Below, piece by piece: positions 1 to 8,265 of a DNA stretch of 38,057 bases. Source of the DNA: Desulfovibrio sp. (GTDB lineage: Bacteria > Desulfobacterota > Desulfovibrionia > Desulfovibrionales > Desulfovibrionaceae); contig JAFQNG010000036.1 of the NCBI GenBank assembly GCA_017396005.1, positions 1 to 38,057 of the forward strand, given 5' to 3'. Every line of letters begins with the position of its first letter. Position 1 is the stretch's first letter. Position numbers and translations under genes: made by a program. The notes below the pieces were generated by a model, which saw nothing but the letters and a program-made list of their open reading frames with translations, did not search any database and was not told the DNA's origin.

Positions 1-393
1 GATTTTGATATCCAGCCAGACAACTGGCGTATACTGGATAAGGCTGCTCCCCTGCCTGATATGCTGGCGCTGGAGATACGGACTGATGACCTTTCCATGT
101 ATCCTACACTGACGCCCGGGGATGTGGTCTTGGTAGATACCCGCCCTGCTCCACTGCGTGACGGGCAGATCTACCTTGTGCGCGAGCCGGATAAGGCCAG
201 GGGGGCCTGCATGTTCCGACGGCTCTCAATGCCACGAGGCCACAGATACGGCCTTATGATCCTGAGCCCGGATAATCTGGCTGGTGGCTACAAGCCCACG
301 ATCAAGCATGTGACCATGAACGAACGGCCAGAAAATTTTATTCTGGGCCTGGTCACGAAAAGCATTACAACTATTGCGCAGATCTGCCCTTAG
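1..393 (+). CDS. S24/LexA-like repressor C-terminal domain, 5'-truncated
   Basis: The reading frame is open from base 1, so the gene begins before the window; 130 codons are visible. The fold looks like the C-terminal autoprotease/dimerisation domain of S24 (LexA, CI-type) repressors: the nucleophile motif SMYPTL (Ser codon 94-96), followed by GDVVLVD, then a DGQIYLV strand and a late LSPDN strand. An N-terminal DNA-binding domain is presumably encoded upstream but cannot be seen. In the position where the family normally has the catalytic Lys (a VKRL-like motif) this protein reads MFRRL, with Arg at codon 217-219, so self-cleavage may be lost. The internal ATG at 61 is probably not the true start. 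The next gene is convergent, 48 bases away. The family call is by motif only. Confidence 0.75.
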   Translation, partial: DFDIQPDNWRILDKAAPLPDMLALEIRTDDLSMYPTLTPGDVVLVDTRPAPLRDGQIYLVREPDKARGACMFRRLSMPRGHRYGLMILSPDNLAGGYKPTIKHVTMNERPENFILGLVTKSITTIAQICP

Positions 394-441
394 TATCCCT
401 GTTCATTGGCATACGCTGGCTCAGGCAAGCAAGAAGACATG

Positions 442-3177
442 CTACCCCTGCTCAAGACTGTGTGATATCATGAGCCTGAGACTGCGATAATCTGTCTTGC
501 CCGTGCCAAGCACTGGCAGGCTCTGCATGGGGATGACCCGACGTACCGCATACAGGGCAGACAGACCGGCTGCCTTCAGAGCGGCATTGGCCTCCTCGCG
601 GCTGATATCTACCGCCGTACACAGCACGATCTGCACATTGCCATCGGTGCCAAGGCTCTCCACAGCCAGGGCCGGGCCTTCGTTCGGCATGGTCAGATCA
701 GGCCTGCCGGCAACGTATTCCAGCAAAATCCTTTCCATTTGGGGCAGAGAGATCATCTCGCCGCCCAGCTTGACAAAACGCCCCAGCCTTCCGGCAAAGG
801 TCAGGCGCCCTGTGGCATCGGCCGTGGCCAGATCCCCGCTGCGAAACCACCGCCTGCCCTCAAAGTATACAAAGGGGTCAGGCGGCGTATGGCCCCTGCC
901 CGCCAGATAGCCTGAAAAAACATTATCTCCCCGTACCAGTATGATGCCGCGCTCACCCACGGCCACCCGGCGCAGTGGCTCCCCAAGGCTGACCAGCGCC
1001 ACCTCTACTGATGGGATGGGATAGCCGATGGTACCCGGTACAGAGGCTTCAGGCCGGTTGCAACAGACGCCGGGCGAGCATTCGGTAATGCCGTAACCTT
1101 CAAAAAGTACACCACTGGTCTTGCTGATAAAGGCGTCATAAACCCGTTGCGGGCATGCCTCAGCACCTACGAAGCCCAGGCGTACGCTGCGCAGTTCGCC
1201 TGCATTGGCCTGTTGCAGCATACCGTCCAGAAAAGAGGGCGGCCCCACCAGCATGGTCACGCGCCATCGGCGGCAGAGCATGTTCAGTCGCGCCCCTTCA
1301 GTGGGGTTGGGGTGATAGACAATGGGCATGCCAAAGCAGAGAGGCAGGGCCACATTGCCGGTCAGCCCCAGTGAGTGGAAAGGCGGCAGCTTGCCCAGCA
1401 TGCAATCATGATTGGTGAGCGAGAGCATCCTGGTGATATCGCGACAGTTGGACATGATATTGGCATGACTCAGCGGTACACCCTTGGGGGCTGCCTCGGA
1501 ACCGGAGGTAAAGAGCAGGACCGCCGTTTCAGGTGTCTGGGCAAGCAGGCCTGCCCATTCCTGCCCCCACAGCACCAGACGGCTGCGGATGAGGGCCTCC
1601 AGCCTGAGGCGCAGGCCCATGCCCTGCGCAACGTCCTCAAGGCAAAACCAGTCAGCCCCGGCCGCCGTGGCTGCTCCGGCATCGAAGCCCTGCCCTTCCA
1701 GACGCTCCAGCAAACGACGGGAGGTCAAAACAGTGCGGACTGCCGACAGTTCAATACAATGCCTGAAATTGGCCGCACCTGTCGTCCAGTTGAGCATCAC
1801 CGGTGTCTTGCCGGCCAGCAGCAGGGCCAGCCATGTCAGTGAAGCAGCACGCGAGGCAGGCAACATCACACCCACCCTTTCCTGCCCGGCACAATGCCGC
1901 TGCAGAAAAAGCCCCAGAGCCAGGGCCCGCAGCAACACTGTACGCCAGTCAGCCGCGCCTTCGGCATCGGCCTGCACCAGCCGCTCAGGATGGCGACGTG
2001 CCTGTCGCAAAATAACCCTTACCATATCCGGGGCTTCAGGCAGATCCAGCAGGGCGCTTTCACCCTGTGCGGCCCACTGCGCCGGGGCCGGTGCGCCACC
2101 ATCTGCCTCTTCAAGCTGCCCTGCGGCAGCCAGCACACAGTCATCTACAGTCAGCAGGGCTCCAAGGCTCTGTACGCTGTGGCCGGCCACCTCTTCCAGC
2201 TTCAGGCTCAGTTCCGCCAGCGAAAGGCTGTCAATACCCAGGTCACCGCCCAGGCTCATCTTCCCCTGCAGGTCTTCTGCCCGCACAGACACAATGGCCT
2301 GCTCTGCCACCAGCGCGAGAACGCGCGCCCGCAGCGCCTCATCCACAACAGCCGTATCCCGCTGCCGGGCTGCTGCCGTACGCGGGGGCAGCTGCTGTGG
2401 ACAGCTGCCCTGCCAGAAATAGTACGGAACAAGACTGCCTGCCTCCGGCTCACGGTTCAGCCATTCCTCTATATGGCGATTAAGCGCAGGTATACCGCCG
2501 GTACGGGGCAGTGATGTGGCTTCCTCAAAATAAATGTGTACCTTACGCCGGGGCATCAGGAATATCAGGTTTCCCGCAAGGCGCAGAGCTGCTCTGGCAA
2601 GCCCCCGCAAGGTATCAGGATGCCGCAGGGCATGACTGAAAGACGAACCCCACAGACCGCGCGTACGCACCAGAACCACCCGGCATTGAGGAACCTGCTC
2701 CAGCAGCCAGTGCACACCACGGTTGCCACCCAGATACTCGCGGCCATCGCGGCTCAGACTCCCGGCCGGGTATATCAGCAGATTGTCACCGGCCTTGAGA
2801 GCCTCGGCACAACGCTGCATAGCCATCAAAACGGCATCCCGTACTTCACGCCCCTTCTTGCGCAGATCAGGCACAATGACCGGCCGTGTCAGGGCAGCCA
2901 GCTGACGTACCAGCGGCCGGTCTACCTGATTTTCATCGCCCAGCGGACGGGGGCGAAAACCCCAGAGACAACTGCAGAGCAGGGGCGGATCCATCAGGGC
3001 AGGATGATTGGGCAGAAATAAAATGGGCCTGCCGTCATTTCTGGCCTGTACCTCTTTCAGCCCCTCCACCTGCACCCGGTACCGGAGCGAAAGCACAAAG
3101 CGTAACGTCATGCCCAGTATGAAGTGGAAAAAACGGGGCAAAAACGGAAACGCATGTGGAGTGACACGTACAGACAT
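442..3177 (-). CDS. Trimodular acyltransferase / acyl carrier / acyl-activating (AMP-ligase) protein, Aas-like
   Basis: A 911-residue fusion. Residues about 15-240 are a PlsC-type 1-acylglycerol-phosphate acyltransferase with the H-X4-D motif HPALMD (His58, Asp63) and an IYPAGS strand near 135-140. Residues about 280-355 are an acyl carrier domain with the phosphopantetheine site GIDSL (Ser317). Residues about 385-911 are an ANL-superfamily adenylating domain with P-loop TSGSEAAPKG (557-566), a GYGITE motif and a C-terminal catalytic Lys in GTGKTDY (about 894). E. coli Aas (acyltransferase plus acyl-ACP synthetase, 719 residues) has the first and third modules; the inserted carrier domain is the difference. 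The inferred role is activating a fatty acid, loading it on its own carrier and transferring it to a lysophospholipid at the inner membrane. An AAGGAG ribosome site precedes the start. The gene is transcribed alone and divergently from the permease. Confidence 0.85.
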   Translation of the reverse strand: MSVRVTPHAFPFLPRFFHFILGMTLRFVLSLRYRVQVEGLKEVQARNDGRPILFLPNHPALMDPPLLCSCLWGFRPRPLGDENQVDRPLVRQLAALTRPVIVPDLRKKGREVRDAVLMAMQRCAEALKAGDNLLIYPAGSLSRDGREYLGGNRGVHWLLEQVPQCRVVLVRTRGLWGSSFSHALRHPDTLRGLARAALRLAGNLIFLMPRRKVHIYFEEATSLPRTGGIPALNRHIEEWLNREPEAGSLVPYYFWQGSCPQQLPPRTAAARQRDTAVVDEALRARVLALVAEQAIVSVRAEDLQGKMSLGGDLGIDSLSLAELSLKLEEVAGHSVQSLGALLTVDDCVLAAAGQLEEADGGAPAPAQWAAQGESALLDLPEAPDMVRVILRQARRHPERLVQADAEGAADWRTVLLRALALGLFLQRHCAGQERVGVMLPASRAASLTWLALLLAGKTPVMLNWTTGAANFRHCIELSAVRTVLTSRRLLERLEGQGFDAGAATAAGADWFCLEDVAQGMGLRLRLEALIRSRLVLWGQEWAGLLAQTPETAVLLFTSGSEAAPKGVPLSHANIMSNCRDITRMLSLTNHDCMLGKLPPFHSLGLTGNVALPLCFGMPIVYHPNPTEGARLNMLCRRWRVTMLVGPPSFLDGMLQQANAGELRSVRLGFVGAEACPQRVYDAFISKTSGVLFEGYGITECSPGVCCNRPEASVPGTIGYPIPSVEVALVSLGEPLRRVAVGERGIILVRGDNVFSGYLAGRGHTPPDPFVYFEGRRWFRSGDLATADATGRLTFAGRLGRFVKLGGEMISLPQMERILLEYVAGRPDLTMPNEGPALAVESLGTDGNVQIVLCTAVDISREEANAALKAAGLSALYAVRRVIPMQSLPVLGTGKTDYRSLRLMISHSLEQG

Positions 3178-3212
3178 GAAGACGGCTCCTTTTTGCTCAG
3201 ATCAAAACTGAA

Positions 3213-3240
3213 AGTCTAATTTTTACATAGTGCATGTCAA
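3213..3240 (-). promoter_or_regulatory. Predicted sigma-70 promoter of the acyltransferase-ACP-ligase gene
   Basis: On the minus strand a perfect -35 hexamer TTGACA (bases 3240-3235) is followed after 16 bases by TAGACT (3218-3213), four of six matches to the -10 consensus. Transcription would start near 3206, leaving about 28 bases of leader before the ATG at 3177. The assignment rests on consensus only. Confidence 0.45.
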
Positions 3241-3305
3241 AAAAAAAGCACTTTCATGACAAGGAGCTTCAGCAGCGTATGCTGCTTGCCAAGCCTCCCG
3301 CTCTC

Positions 3306-3321
3306 TGCCACTATAGTGGCA
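3306..3321. promoter_or_regulatory. 16-bp perfect palindrome, candidate operator of the permease gene
   Basis: TGCCACTATAGTGGCA is a perfect dyad ending 30 bases before the permease ATG. It contains a TATAGT that could serve as a -10. A TTGCCA at 3286-3291 is a possible -35, but it lies 20 bases from that hexamer, which is too far to be a good promoter. A repressor or activator dimer site is plausible; no specific regulator can be named. Confidence 0.35.
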
Positions 3322-3351
3322 TCGCAAATATCATCATGTTAAGGTGAACGC

Positions 3352-4581
3352 ATGAACAAATCCTTCACTACGGTTCTGGGCGGTTCCATGCTTGTGGCAG
3401 GCACGGCCATCGGCGCAGGCATGCTGGGTCTGCCCATGATTTCGGCGGGCATGTGGATTTACTGGTCCACAGCTCTGTTGCTGGTCTCCTGGTTTTTCAT
3501 GTACCGGGCAAGTCAGGCACTCCTGGAAGTAAACCTGCACTATCAGCCCGGCGACAGCTTCCATACGCTGGTGAAAGATCTGCTGGGCTCCGGCTGGAGT
3601 ACGGCCAACGGTCTGGCTGTGGCCTTTGTACTCTATATCCTGCTCTATGCCTATGTCAGTGGCGGCGGCTCAGTCATACAGCAGAGCCTCACACCCATGC
3701 TGGGCGCAGAGCCGCCACGCATGCTCACAAGCCTTGTCTTTTCCCTGGGGCTGGCAGCCTTCATCTGGTACAGCTCTCGCGCAGTGGACCGCTTCTCCAT
3801 CGTGCTCATGGGCGGCATGGCCATCACCTTTCTGCTCTCCATCGGTGGCATGATGGGTAATCTGCGCCTTTCCACCCTGCTGGACAGCACAGGCGGGGGT
3901 GGCGAAGTCATTTTCATCTGGGGGGCTGTTTCCACCTATGTGACTTCGTTCTGCTTTCATGCATCAGTGCCCAGCCTGGTCAAATACATGGGGCATGACG
4001 CCAAAACCATCAACACCTGCCTGCGCTGTGGCACAGTGATCGCCCTTGTCTGCTATCTGCTCTGGATAGTGGCCGCTGACGGGCTCATACCGCGAGAGCA
4101 GTTCAAAGATGTCATCGCCGCCGGGGGCAATGTGGGCAACCTGGTGGCGGCTGCGGGCAGCAATCTGAACAGCAGCCTGATTCTGCGCATGCTGGAGGCT
4201 TTCAGCTTCCTGGCAGTAGCCACATCCTTCCTGGGGGCAGGTCTTGGGCTTTTCGACTATATTGCTGACCTGTGCAAGTTTGATGACAGCCGCGCCGGGC
4301 GCAGCAAGACCCTGCTGGTCACCTTTGCGCCCCCCATCATCTGCGGGCTGATCTGGCCTGACGGTTTTCTGCTGGCTATCGGCTGGGCCGGGCTGGCCGC
4401 AGCCTTCTGGTCAGTCATCGTGCCCGGCCTGCTTCTGCGTGCTGCGCGGCGGCGCTTCAAAAACCACGCCTATCTGACACCCGGCGGCGACATGCTGATA
4501 TACCTGCTCATAGCCTATGGTGTGATGGTGGCTGTCTGCCATACGCTCTTCGTCTTCAACTGGCTGCCCATGTACAAATAA
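3352..4581 (+). CDS. Aromatic amino acid permease (HAAAP family, TyrP/Mtr/TnaB-like)
   Basis: A 409-residue polytopic membrane protein with about 11 hydrophobic segments. The first helix carries GTAIGAGMLGLP (residues 17-28), the hallmark of the hydroxy/aromatic amino acid permease family, followed by a YRASQALLEVNLHY-type stretch like that of E. coli TyrP. The family imports tyrosine, tryptophan or related amino acids by proton symport across the inner membrane; which substrate applies here cannot be read from sequence. The start is supported by TTAAGGTGAACGC just upstream. The ridA gene follows after 22 bases, so the two are probably one transcript, which fits import of amino acids and clean-up of their reactive breakdown intermediates. 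Confidence 0.85.
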   Translation: MNKSFTTVLGGSMLVAGTAIGAGMLGLPMISAGMWIYWSTALLLVSWFFMYRASQALLEVNLHYQPGDSFHTLVKDLLGSGWSTANGLAVAFVLYILLYAYVSGGGSVIQQSLTPMLGAEPPRMLTSLVFSLGLAAFIWYSSRAVDRFSIVLMGGMAITFLLSIGGMMGNLRLSTLLDSTGGGGEVIFIWGAVSTYVTSFCFHASVPSLVKYMGHDAKTINTCLRCGTVIALVCYLLWIVAADGLIPREQFKDVIAAGGNVGNLVAAAGSNLNSSLILRMLEAFSFLAVATSFLGAGLGLFDYIADLCKFDDSRAGRSKTLLVTFAPPIICGLIWPDGFLLAIGWAGLAAAFWSVIVPGLLLRAARRRFKNHAYLTPGGDMLIYLLIAYGVMVAVCHTLFVFNWLPMYK

Positions 4582-4603
4582 TCTGTCACGCAAAGGATGT
4601 ATC

Positions 4604-4984
4604 ATGAGTAAACAGATCATCAGTACCGACAAGGCCCCGGCCGCCGTAGGCCCTTACAGTCAGGCTGTTGTCAGCCAGAGGCTGGTTTTCTGCTCCGGTC
4701 AGGTACCGCTGGACCCGACCACCGGCAAGCTGGTAGAAGGCGACATCAAGGTACAGACAGCCCGTGTGTGCGAAAACCTGGCTGCAGTGCTGGCTGCTCA
4801 GGGCCTGAGCCTGGATAATGTGGTCAAAACCACGGTCTTTCTGGCAGATATCAGGGACTTCCCCGATGTCAACGACGTTTACAAAGAATATTTCAAGGCT
4901 CCCTGCCCGGCTCGCTCCTGTGTACAGGTGGCAGCACTGCCCCTGGGGGCACGGCTCGAAATAGAAGCCATTGCCGCGGCCTGA
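4604..4984 (+). CDS. ridA: RidA family reactive intermediate deaminase
   Basis: This 126-residue protein matches the full length of the YjgF/YER057c/UK114 family. Seen motifs are the N-terminal VGPYSQAV, the central FCSGQVPLDP, and the C-terminal PARSCVQV with the substrate-carboxylate-binding Arg104, then LEIEAIA with Glu121. The family hydrolyses 2-aminoacrylate and other enamine/imine intermediates released by PLP enzymes such as serine/threonine dehydratases, protecting other PLP enzymes in the cytosol. A ribosome site (AAAGGA) precedes the start. It is likely co-transcribed with the upstream amino acid permease. A strong hairpin follows the stop. Confidence 0.92.
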   Translation: MSKQIISTDKAPAAVGPYSQAVVSQRLVFCSGQVPLDPTTGKLVEGDIKVQTARVCENLAAVLAAQGLSLDNVVKTTVFLADIRDFPDVNDVYKEYFKAPCPARSCVQVAALPLGARLEIEAIAAA

Positions 4985-5000
4985 CCCGCCAAGCCTGTCT

Positions 5001-5027
5001 CCGTGCGGCAGCCCGTCTGCCGCACGG
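5001..5027 (+). terminator. Strong hairpin after ridA, no T-tract
   Basis: CCGTGCGGCA (5001-5010) pairs perfectly with TGCCGCACGG (5018-5027) around a 7-base loop. It lies in the 68-base gap between ridA and the phosphoesterase. No run of T follows, so it may be a weak terminator, a 3'-end-stabilising structure or a processing site rather than a classical intrinsic terminator. Confidence 0.4.
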
Positions 5028-5052
5028 TACTGCACTGTGAGGGCATGACGCC

Positions 5053-6201
5053 ATGCTGCGACTCATCTCTGCGATACTCCCGCTCTACGTTATCATCCGG
5101 CTTGTTCTGCCTCTGCGTACGCCAGTCTGGATCAAAGCCCTGCTGGCTCTTGTCATTGCAATCTGCGCGTTGAAGTATCCACTTTTCGAATTCTTTTACG
5201 GTACATTCACCCCGCCGCTGCCACGCTGGGCCATGATGGTCACAGGCATTGCCCACGGTACGATAGTCCTGCTTACGATCCTGTGCCTTGTGCGTGATCT
5301 TTTTTTGCTGGGCTGGCAGGTTGCCCGCCGGTTCAGGCCGGGCCTGCAGCGCCTGACACTTTCAGTCGGGCACTGGGCCGTCGGGCTGACCAGCCTGGCA
5401 CTGCTGCTCTCCTGCCTGGCTGTCTGGCAGGGCATGCGCGTACCGGCAGTACATCACGTCAGCATTGAGCTGCCGCGCCTGCCGCAGGAGCTGCATGGCC
5501 TGCGCCTGGTACAGCTTTCAGACCTGCACATCAGCCCCAGCTTTCCGCGCCAGTGGGTACAGGACGTAGTTGACAAAAGCAATGCTCTCAAACCGGATAT
5601 CATTGTCATTACCGGTGACCTGGCTGATGGACTGCCGGCAGCACTGTCGGATGATCTTGCACCGCTGCGTGACCTGAAGGCACCGCTGGGCGTGTTCTCC
5701 TGCCCAGGTAACCATGAATATTATTGGGGCTACGCAGGCTGGATGCAGAAAATACGGGAACTGGGCATCACCCCACTGGAAAACAGCCATACTCTGCTCA
5801 ACGTGCGAGGCCTTCCCCTGGCAGTGGCCGGCGTGACTGATGAGGCAGCCCGGCGTTTCGGCCTTCCTCTGCCTGATGTACGACAGGCCCTGTCAGACAC
5901 GCCAAAAACAGCTCTGCGCCTCATGCTGGCCCACAGACCGCGCCTCCTGTATGAAAGCAGGGATGCTGCAGTCGATCTGCAGCTGTCTGGTCACACGCAC
6001 GGGGGGCAGGTTCTGGGGCTCAACGCTCTGGTGGCCTTCTTCAATGACGGCTTTCTGAACGGTCTCTACCGCGCGGGTGAAAGCCTGCTCTATCTCAGCC
6101 CGGGCTGTGCTCTCTGGCCGGGCTTTCCTCTGCGGCTTTTTGTACCCTCTGAAATAACGGCAATAACCCTGCACAGCACAGCCCGTGTACAACATCCCTG
6201 A
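5053..6201 (+). CDS. Membrane-anchored metallophosphoesterase (YkuE/YaeI-like)
   Basis: A 382-residue protein. Residues 1-125 hold about four hydrophobic segments, and the rest is a calcineurin-like phosphoesterase. All five metal/phosphate motifs are visible in order: SDLHIS (Asp157, His159), TGDLADG (about 187-193), PGNHEYYWG (218-226), LAHRPRLL, and SGHTHGGQ near 313. The domain order matches bacterial YkuE/YaeI-type enzymes, some of which act on lipid-linked phosphates such as UDP-diacylglucosamine; the substrate here is unknown. The start at 5053 is chosen because the nearer ATG at 5045 is in another frame. No clear ribosome site is visible. Confidence 0.85.
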   Translation: MLRLISAILPLYVIIRLVLPLRTPVWIKALLALVIAICALKYPLFEFFYGTFTPPLPRWAMMVTGIAHGTIVLLTILCLVRDLFLLGWQVARRFRPGLQRLTLSVGHWAVGLTSLALLLSCLAVWQGMRVPAVHHVSIELPRLPQELHGLRLVQLSDLHISPSFPRQWVQDVVDKSNALKPDIIVITGDLADGLPAALSDDLAPLRDLKAPLGVFSCPGNHEYYWGYAGWMQKIRELGITPLENSHTLLNVRGLPLAVAGVTDEAARRFGLPLPDVRQALSDTPKTALRLMLAHRPRLLYESRDAAVDLQLSGHTHGGQVLGLNALVAFFNDGFLNGLYRAGESLLYLSPGCALWPGFPLRLFVPSEITAITLHSTARVQHP

Positions 6202-6292
6202 AAAGCATATGCGCCTCCCACTTGCCTTTTGCAGCGCTTTACCAAATAGTATGGGCAGGGAAGGATGAGCCCATGGAAGAACAGGACAGCGC

Positions 6293-7057
6293 ATGAGCAA
6301 AAAATGGTTTACCGGGCCCGAAGCCCGCTTTGCCCAGGCTCTGCAGAAAGAGCTTCTGCAGCACAGTATGGCCCCCTGGCACAGACGGGGAGCTGCACTT
6401 CTGGATATCAACTGTGGGGATGGCCTTTTCCTACCCCTGCTCTGGCAGTGCGGTTTTGATGTGAGCGGTACTGAACGCTCCCCACAGGCACGTACACAGG
6501 CCATGCAGGCAGCCCCTAAAGGTACGGAGATACAGGCCGCTGCTGCTGATCATCTGCCCTTTGCCGATAAGAGTTTTGACTGGGCCGTGCTGCACCTGGA
6601 TGGGACTGCCGCTCCAGATGTGGAAGCTGCCGTGCGCGAGGCCCTGCGTGTGACAACACGAGGTCTGGCCGTCACCTTCTGGAATGCAGTCTCTCTGCCA
6701 AACCTCCTGCGTCGACTGACCTTGCGGTCCATGCCATGGCCAGGTACAGCCCATGCATGGTGGCCCATCTGGCGGCTGCTGTCTGGCTTCAGCGCCTTCA
6801 AGATGACTCTGCAGTCAACCCTGTGCGGGCCCATAGGCAGCTGGCATCGCCAATGCCCCATGGCTCCCTGGAACAGCAGCCTGCGCAGCCTGCCGCTGGG
6901 CGCCTGGTGCATCATTCGACTGGACCTGGCGCCATTACGGGGGCAGCGAGGTCTGGCCCTGCGCCTGCGGCACGCGCGTTTACATAATCCTGAACCTGTC
7001 ATGGAATACGGCTCCAGCAGCCTGCGCCAGACGGTCAACAAAGAGGGTAATTCATGA
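6293..7057 (+). CDS. Class I SAM-dependent methyltransferase
   Basis: A 254-residue protein. Residues 36-44 (LLDINCGDG) are the SAM-binding motif I of Rossmann-type methyltransferases, Glu61 in GTERS is the acidic residue expected at the end of strand 2, and LPFADKSFDWAVL near 90-105 is the motif IV region typical of the Methyltransf_11 group. The substrate is unknown. The C-terminal part (about 140-250) contains several Trp/Pro-rich hydrophobic stretches and no motif I recognise. AGGA at 6284-6287 is a good ribosome site. The stop overlaps the next gene's start in an ATGA, so the two proteins are translationally coupled and probably work together. Confidence 0.8.
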   Translation: MSKKWFTGPEARFAQALQKELLQHSMAPWHRRGAALLDINCGDGLFLPLLWQCGFDVSGTERSPQARTQAMQAAPKGTEIQAAAADHLPFADKSFDWAVLHLDGTAAPDVEAAVREALRVTTRGLAVTFWNAVSLPNLLRRLTLRSMPWPGTAHAWWPIWRLLSGFSAFKMTLQSTLCGPIGSWHRQCPMAPWNSSLRSLPLGAWCIIRLDLAPLRGQRGLALRLRHARLHNPEPVMEYGSSSLRQTVNKEGNS

Positions 7058-8178
7058 AGAAGCCCATTCTTTCTACCATAGGCACGTTCATAAGCAGACA
7101 TTTGCGCAGCCTGGCTCTGCTCTCTCTGTTCGCTGTTCTTGCTACAGGCGCATATTATGGCTGGGCCTATTATCAGTACCGCCAGAGCGCCCTGTTTGCC
7201 TTCACCGGGCTGCAGCAGGCCCTGATACCTCCCAATGCTGAAGAGCTGGCTGTGCGGGTCGATTTCAATACTCTTTCTGAAGAACTGGCAACCGCTGCAG
7301 GCAGGGCCTTCCCCTTTTTCAAAAAAGGCGACGATCAGACGCATGCGATCAAGCACATCATACAAACGCATCTGCTCAGAGCAGTGTTAAGCAAGGATAC
7401 CGCTCAGGGCAAAAAAAACGAGAATGCAGCAGAAAAACTGGAAGAACGACTGAAGCAGACGCTTCAAGTCCTGCCAGCAGATGTGCTGCCCCAGCTAGCT
7501 GACAGTCTTGCGCTCAAGCCGATAGATGACCATACGGCCCTTGTCAGCGCGACCATACATCATCCCGTACTGGATGAAAAATTTGTACCTGTCATGCGTA
7601 TGGTCAGAATGCCTGACGGATGGATACTGCGTGACATGGTCAATGCCGAAGATCTCGTGCAACAGTTTCGTGCAGCGCTGCTCAAACGGCATACGGCCCG
7701 TCACGAACTGATGACGGGCAGGCATGATGCCCTTCTCAGACGTATGGAGGCTACACTGCCACTGCAATCCTGTACTGCTGGTGCCGGGCTGCTCTCAGAC
7801 AACAGTACCGTACTGGTTGTGGTACATGCTCTGGCCCGCAACATCAGCAAACTGACTGTCAAAAATATCTCCCTTGATGTGAAGATCACAGCCGGGGGAC
7901 AACCCCTGTTACGGCGATTCCTCAATGCTGCCTGCGATATTCCGCCCGGAAGCGACCTGAACCATCGCTGGACCATTGAGCTGGACGGACAAAGCGAGGC
8001 AGCCCGGGCCCTGCTGGCCGCCGGCCCGTTACACTGCCAGGGTTCATGGCGTACCATGAGCCTGAGCTCTGCTGAAGTACTGCATGTGGAAGACATGGAA
8101 CATGACCTGCCGCCCTGCGATCAGGCTGGCCATGATCATCCGCGGGCCTTCTGCCTCAAGCCCATCTTCAAGAATTGA
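7054..8178 (+). CDS. Membrane-anchored protein of unknown function, DUF2939-like N-terminus
   Basis: A 374-residue protein with one N-terminal transmembrane segment (about residues 19-38) and the rest predicted outside the cytoplasm. The stretch after the helix, with the pattern 'FAFTGLQQAL...EELAVRVDFNTLSEEL', resembles the DUF2939 family, in which a membrane anchor precedes a short alpha-helical domain ending in a 'VDF..L' motif. The following 250 residues show no motif I can name. The start overlaps the methyltransferase stop by ATGA. The gene ends at an AT-rich intergenic island that starts the next operon. Confidence 0.6.
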   Translation: MKKPILSTIGTFISRHLRSLALLSLFAVLATGAYYGWAYYQYRQSALFAFTGLQQALIPPNAEELAVRVDFNTLSEELATAAGRAFPFFKKGDDQTHAIKHIIQTHLLRAVLSKDTAQGKKNENAAEKLEERLKQTLQVLPADVLPQLADSLALKPIDDHTALVSATIHHPVLDEKFVPVMRMVRMPDGWILRDMVNAEDLVQQFRAALLKRHTARHELMTGRHDALLRRMEATLPLQSCTAGAGLLSDNSTVLVVVHALARNISKLTVKNISLDVKITAGGQPLLRRFLNAACDIPPGSDLNHRWTIELDGQSEAARALLAAGPLHCQGSWRTMSLSSAEVLHVEDMEHDLPPCDQAGHDHPRAFCLKPIFKN

Positions 8179-8187
8179 TCTATAAAA

Positions 8188-8243
8188 GTATGTAATTTCA
8201 ATATATTACATACAAATTAATTTTTTGTTCAGTATATTGAAAT
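8188..8243. repeat. Overlapping inverted repeats in AT-rich intergenic island
   Basis: GTATGTAAT (8188-8196) is the reverse complement of ATTACATAC (8205-8213). In addition ATTTCAATATA (8195-8205) is the reverse complement of TATATTGAAAT (8233-8243). The two foldings share bases and exclude each other. The second arm overlaps the -35 element of the glycosyltransferase promoter, so a DNA-binding regulator or a terminator/antiterminator role is possible. Confidence 0.6.
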
Positions 8244-8265
8244 CATGTAAAATTACCTCTATAAT
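8237..8265 (+). promoter_or_regulatory. Near-consensus sigma-70 promoter of the glycosyltransferase/type I secretion operon
   Basis: TTGAAA (8237-8242) and a perfect TATAAT (8260-8265) are separated by the optimal 17 bases, inside a strongly AT-rich gap between 8179 and 8312. The predicted start point is near 8272, giving a leader of about 40 bases. A TGTGAC/GTCACA pair (8268-8291) sits across the start point. Confidence 0.75.

Noticed and set aside
1484..2422. 312-codon open frame on the plus strand opposite the acyltransferase-ACP-ligase gene
   Set aside because: Ser/Arg-rich composition typical of an antisense shadow; the minus-strand gene has clear domains throughout.
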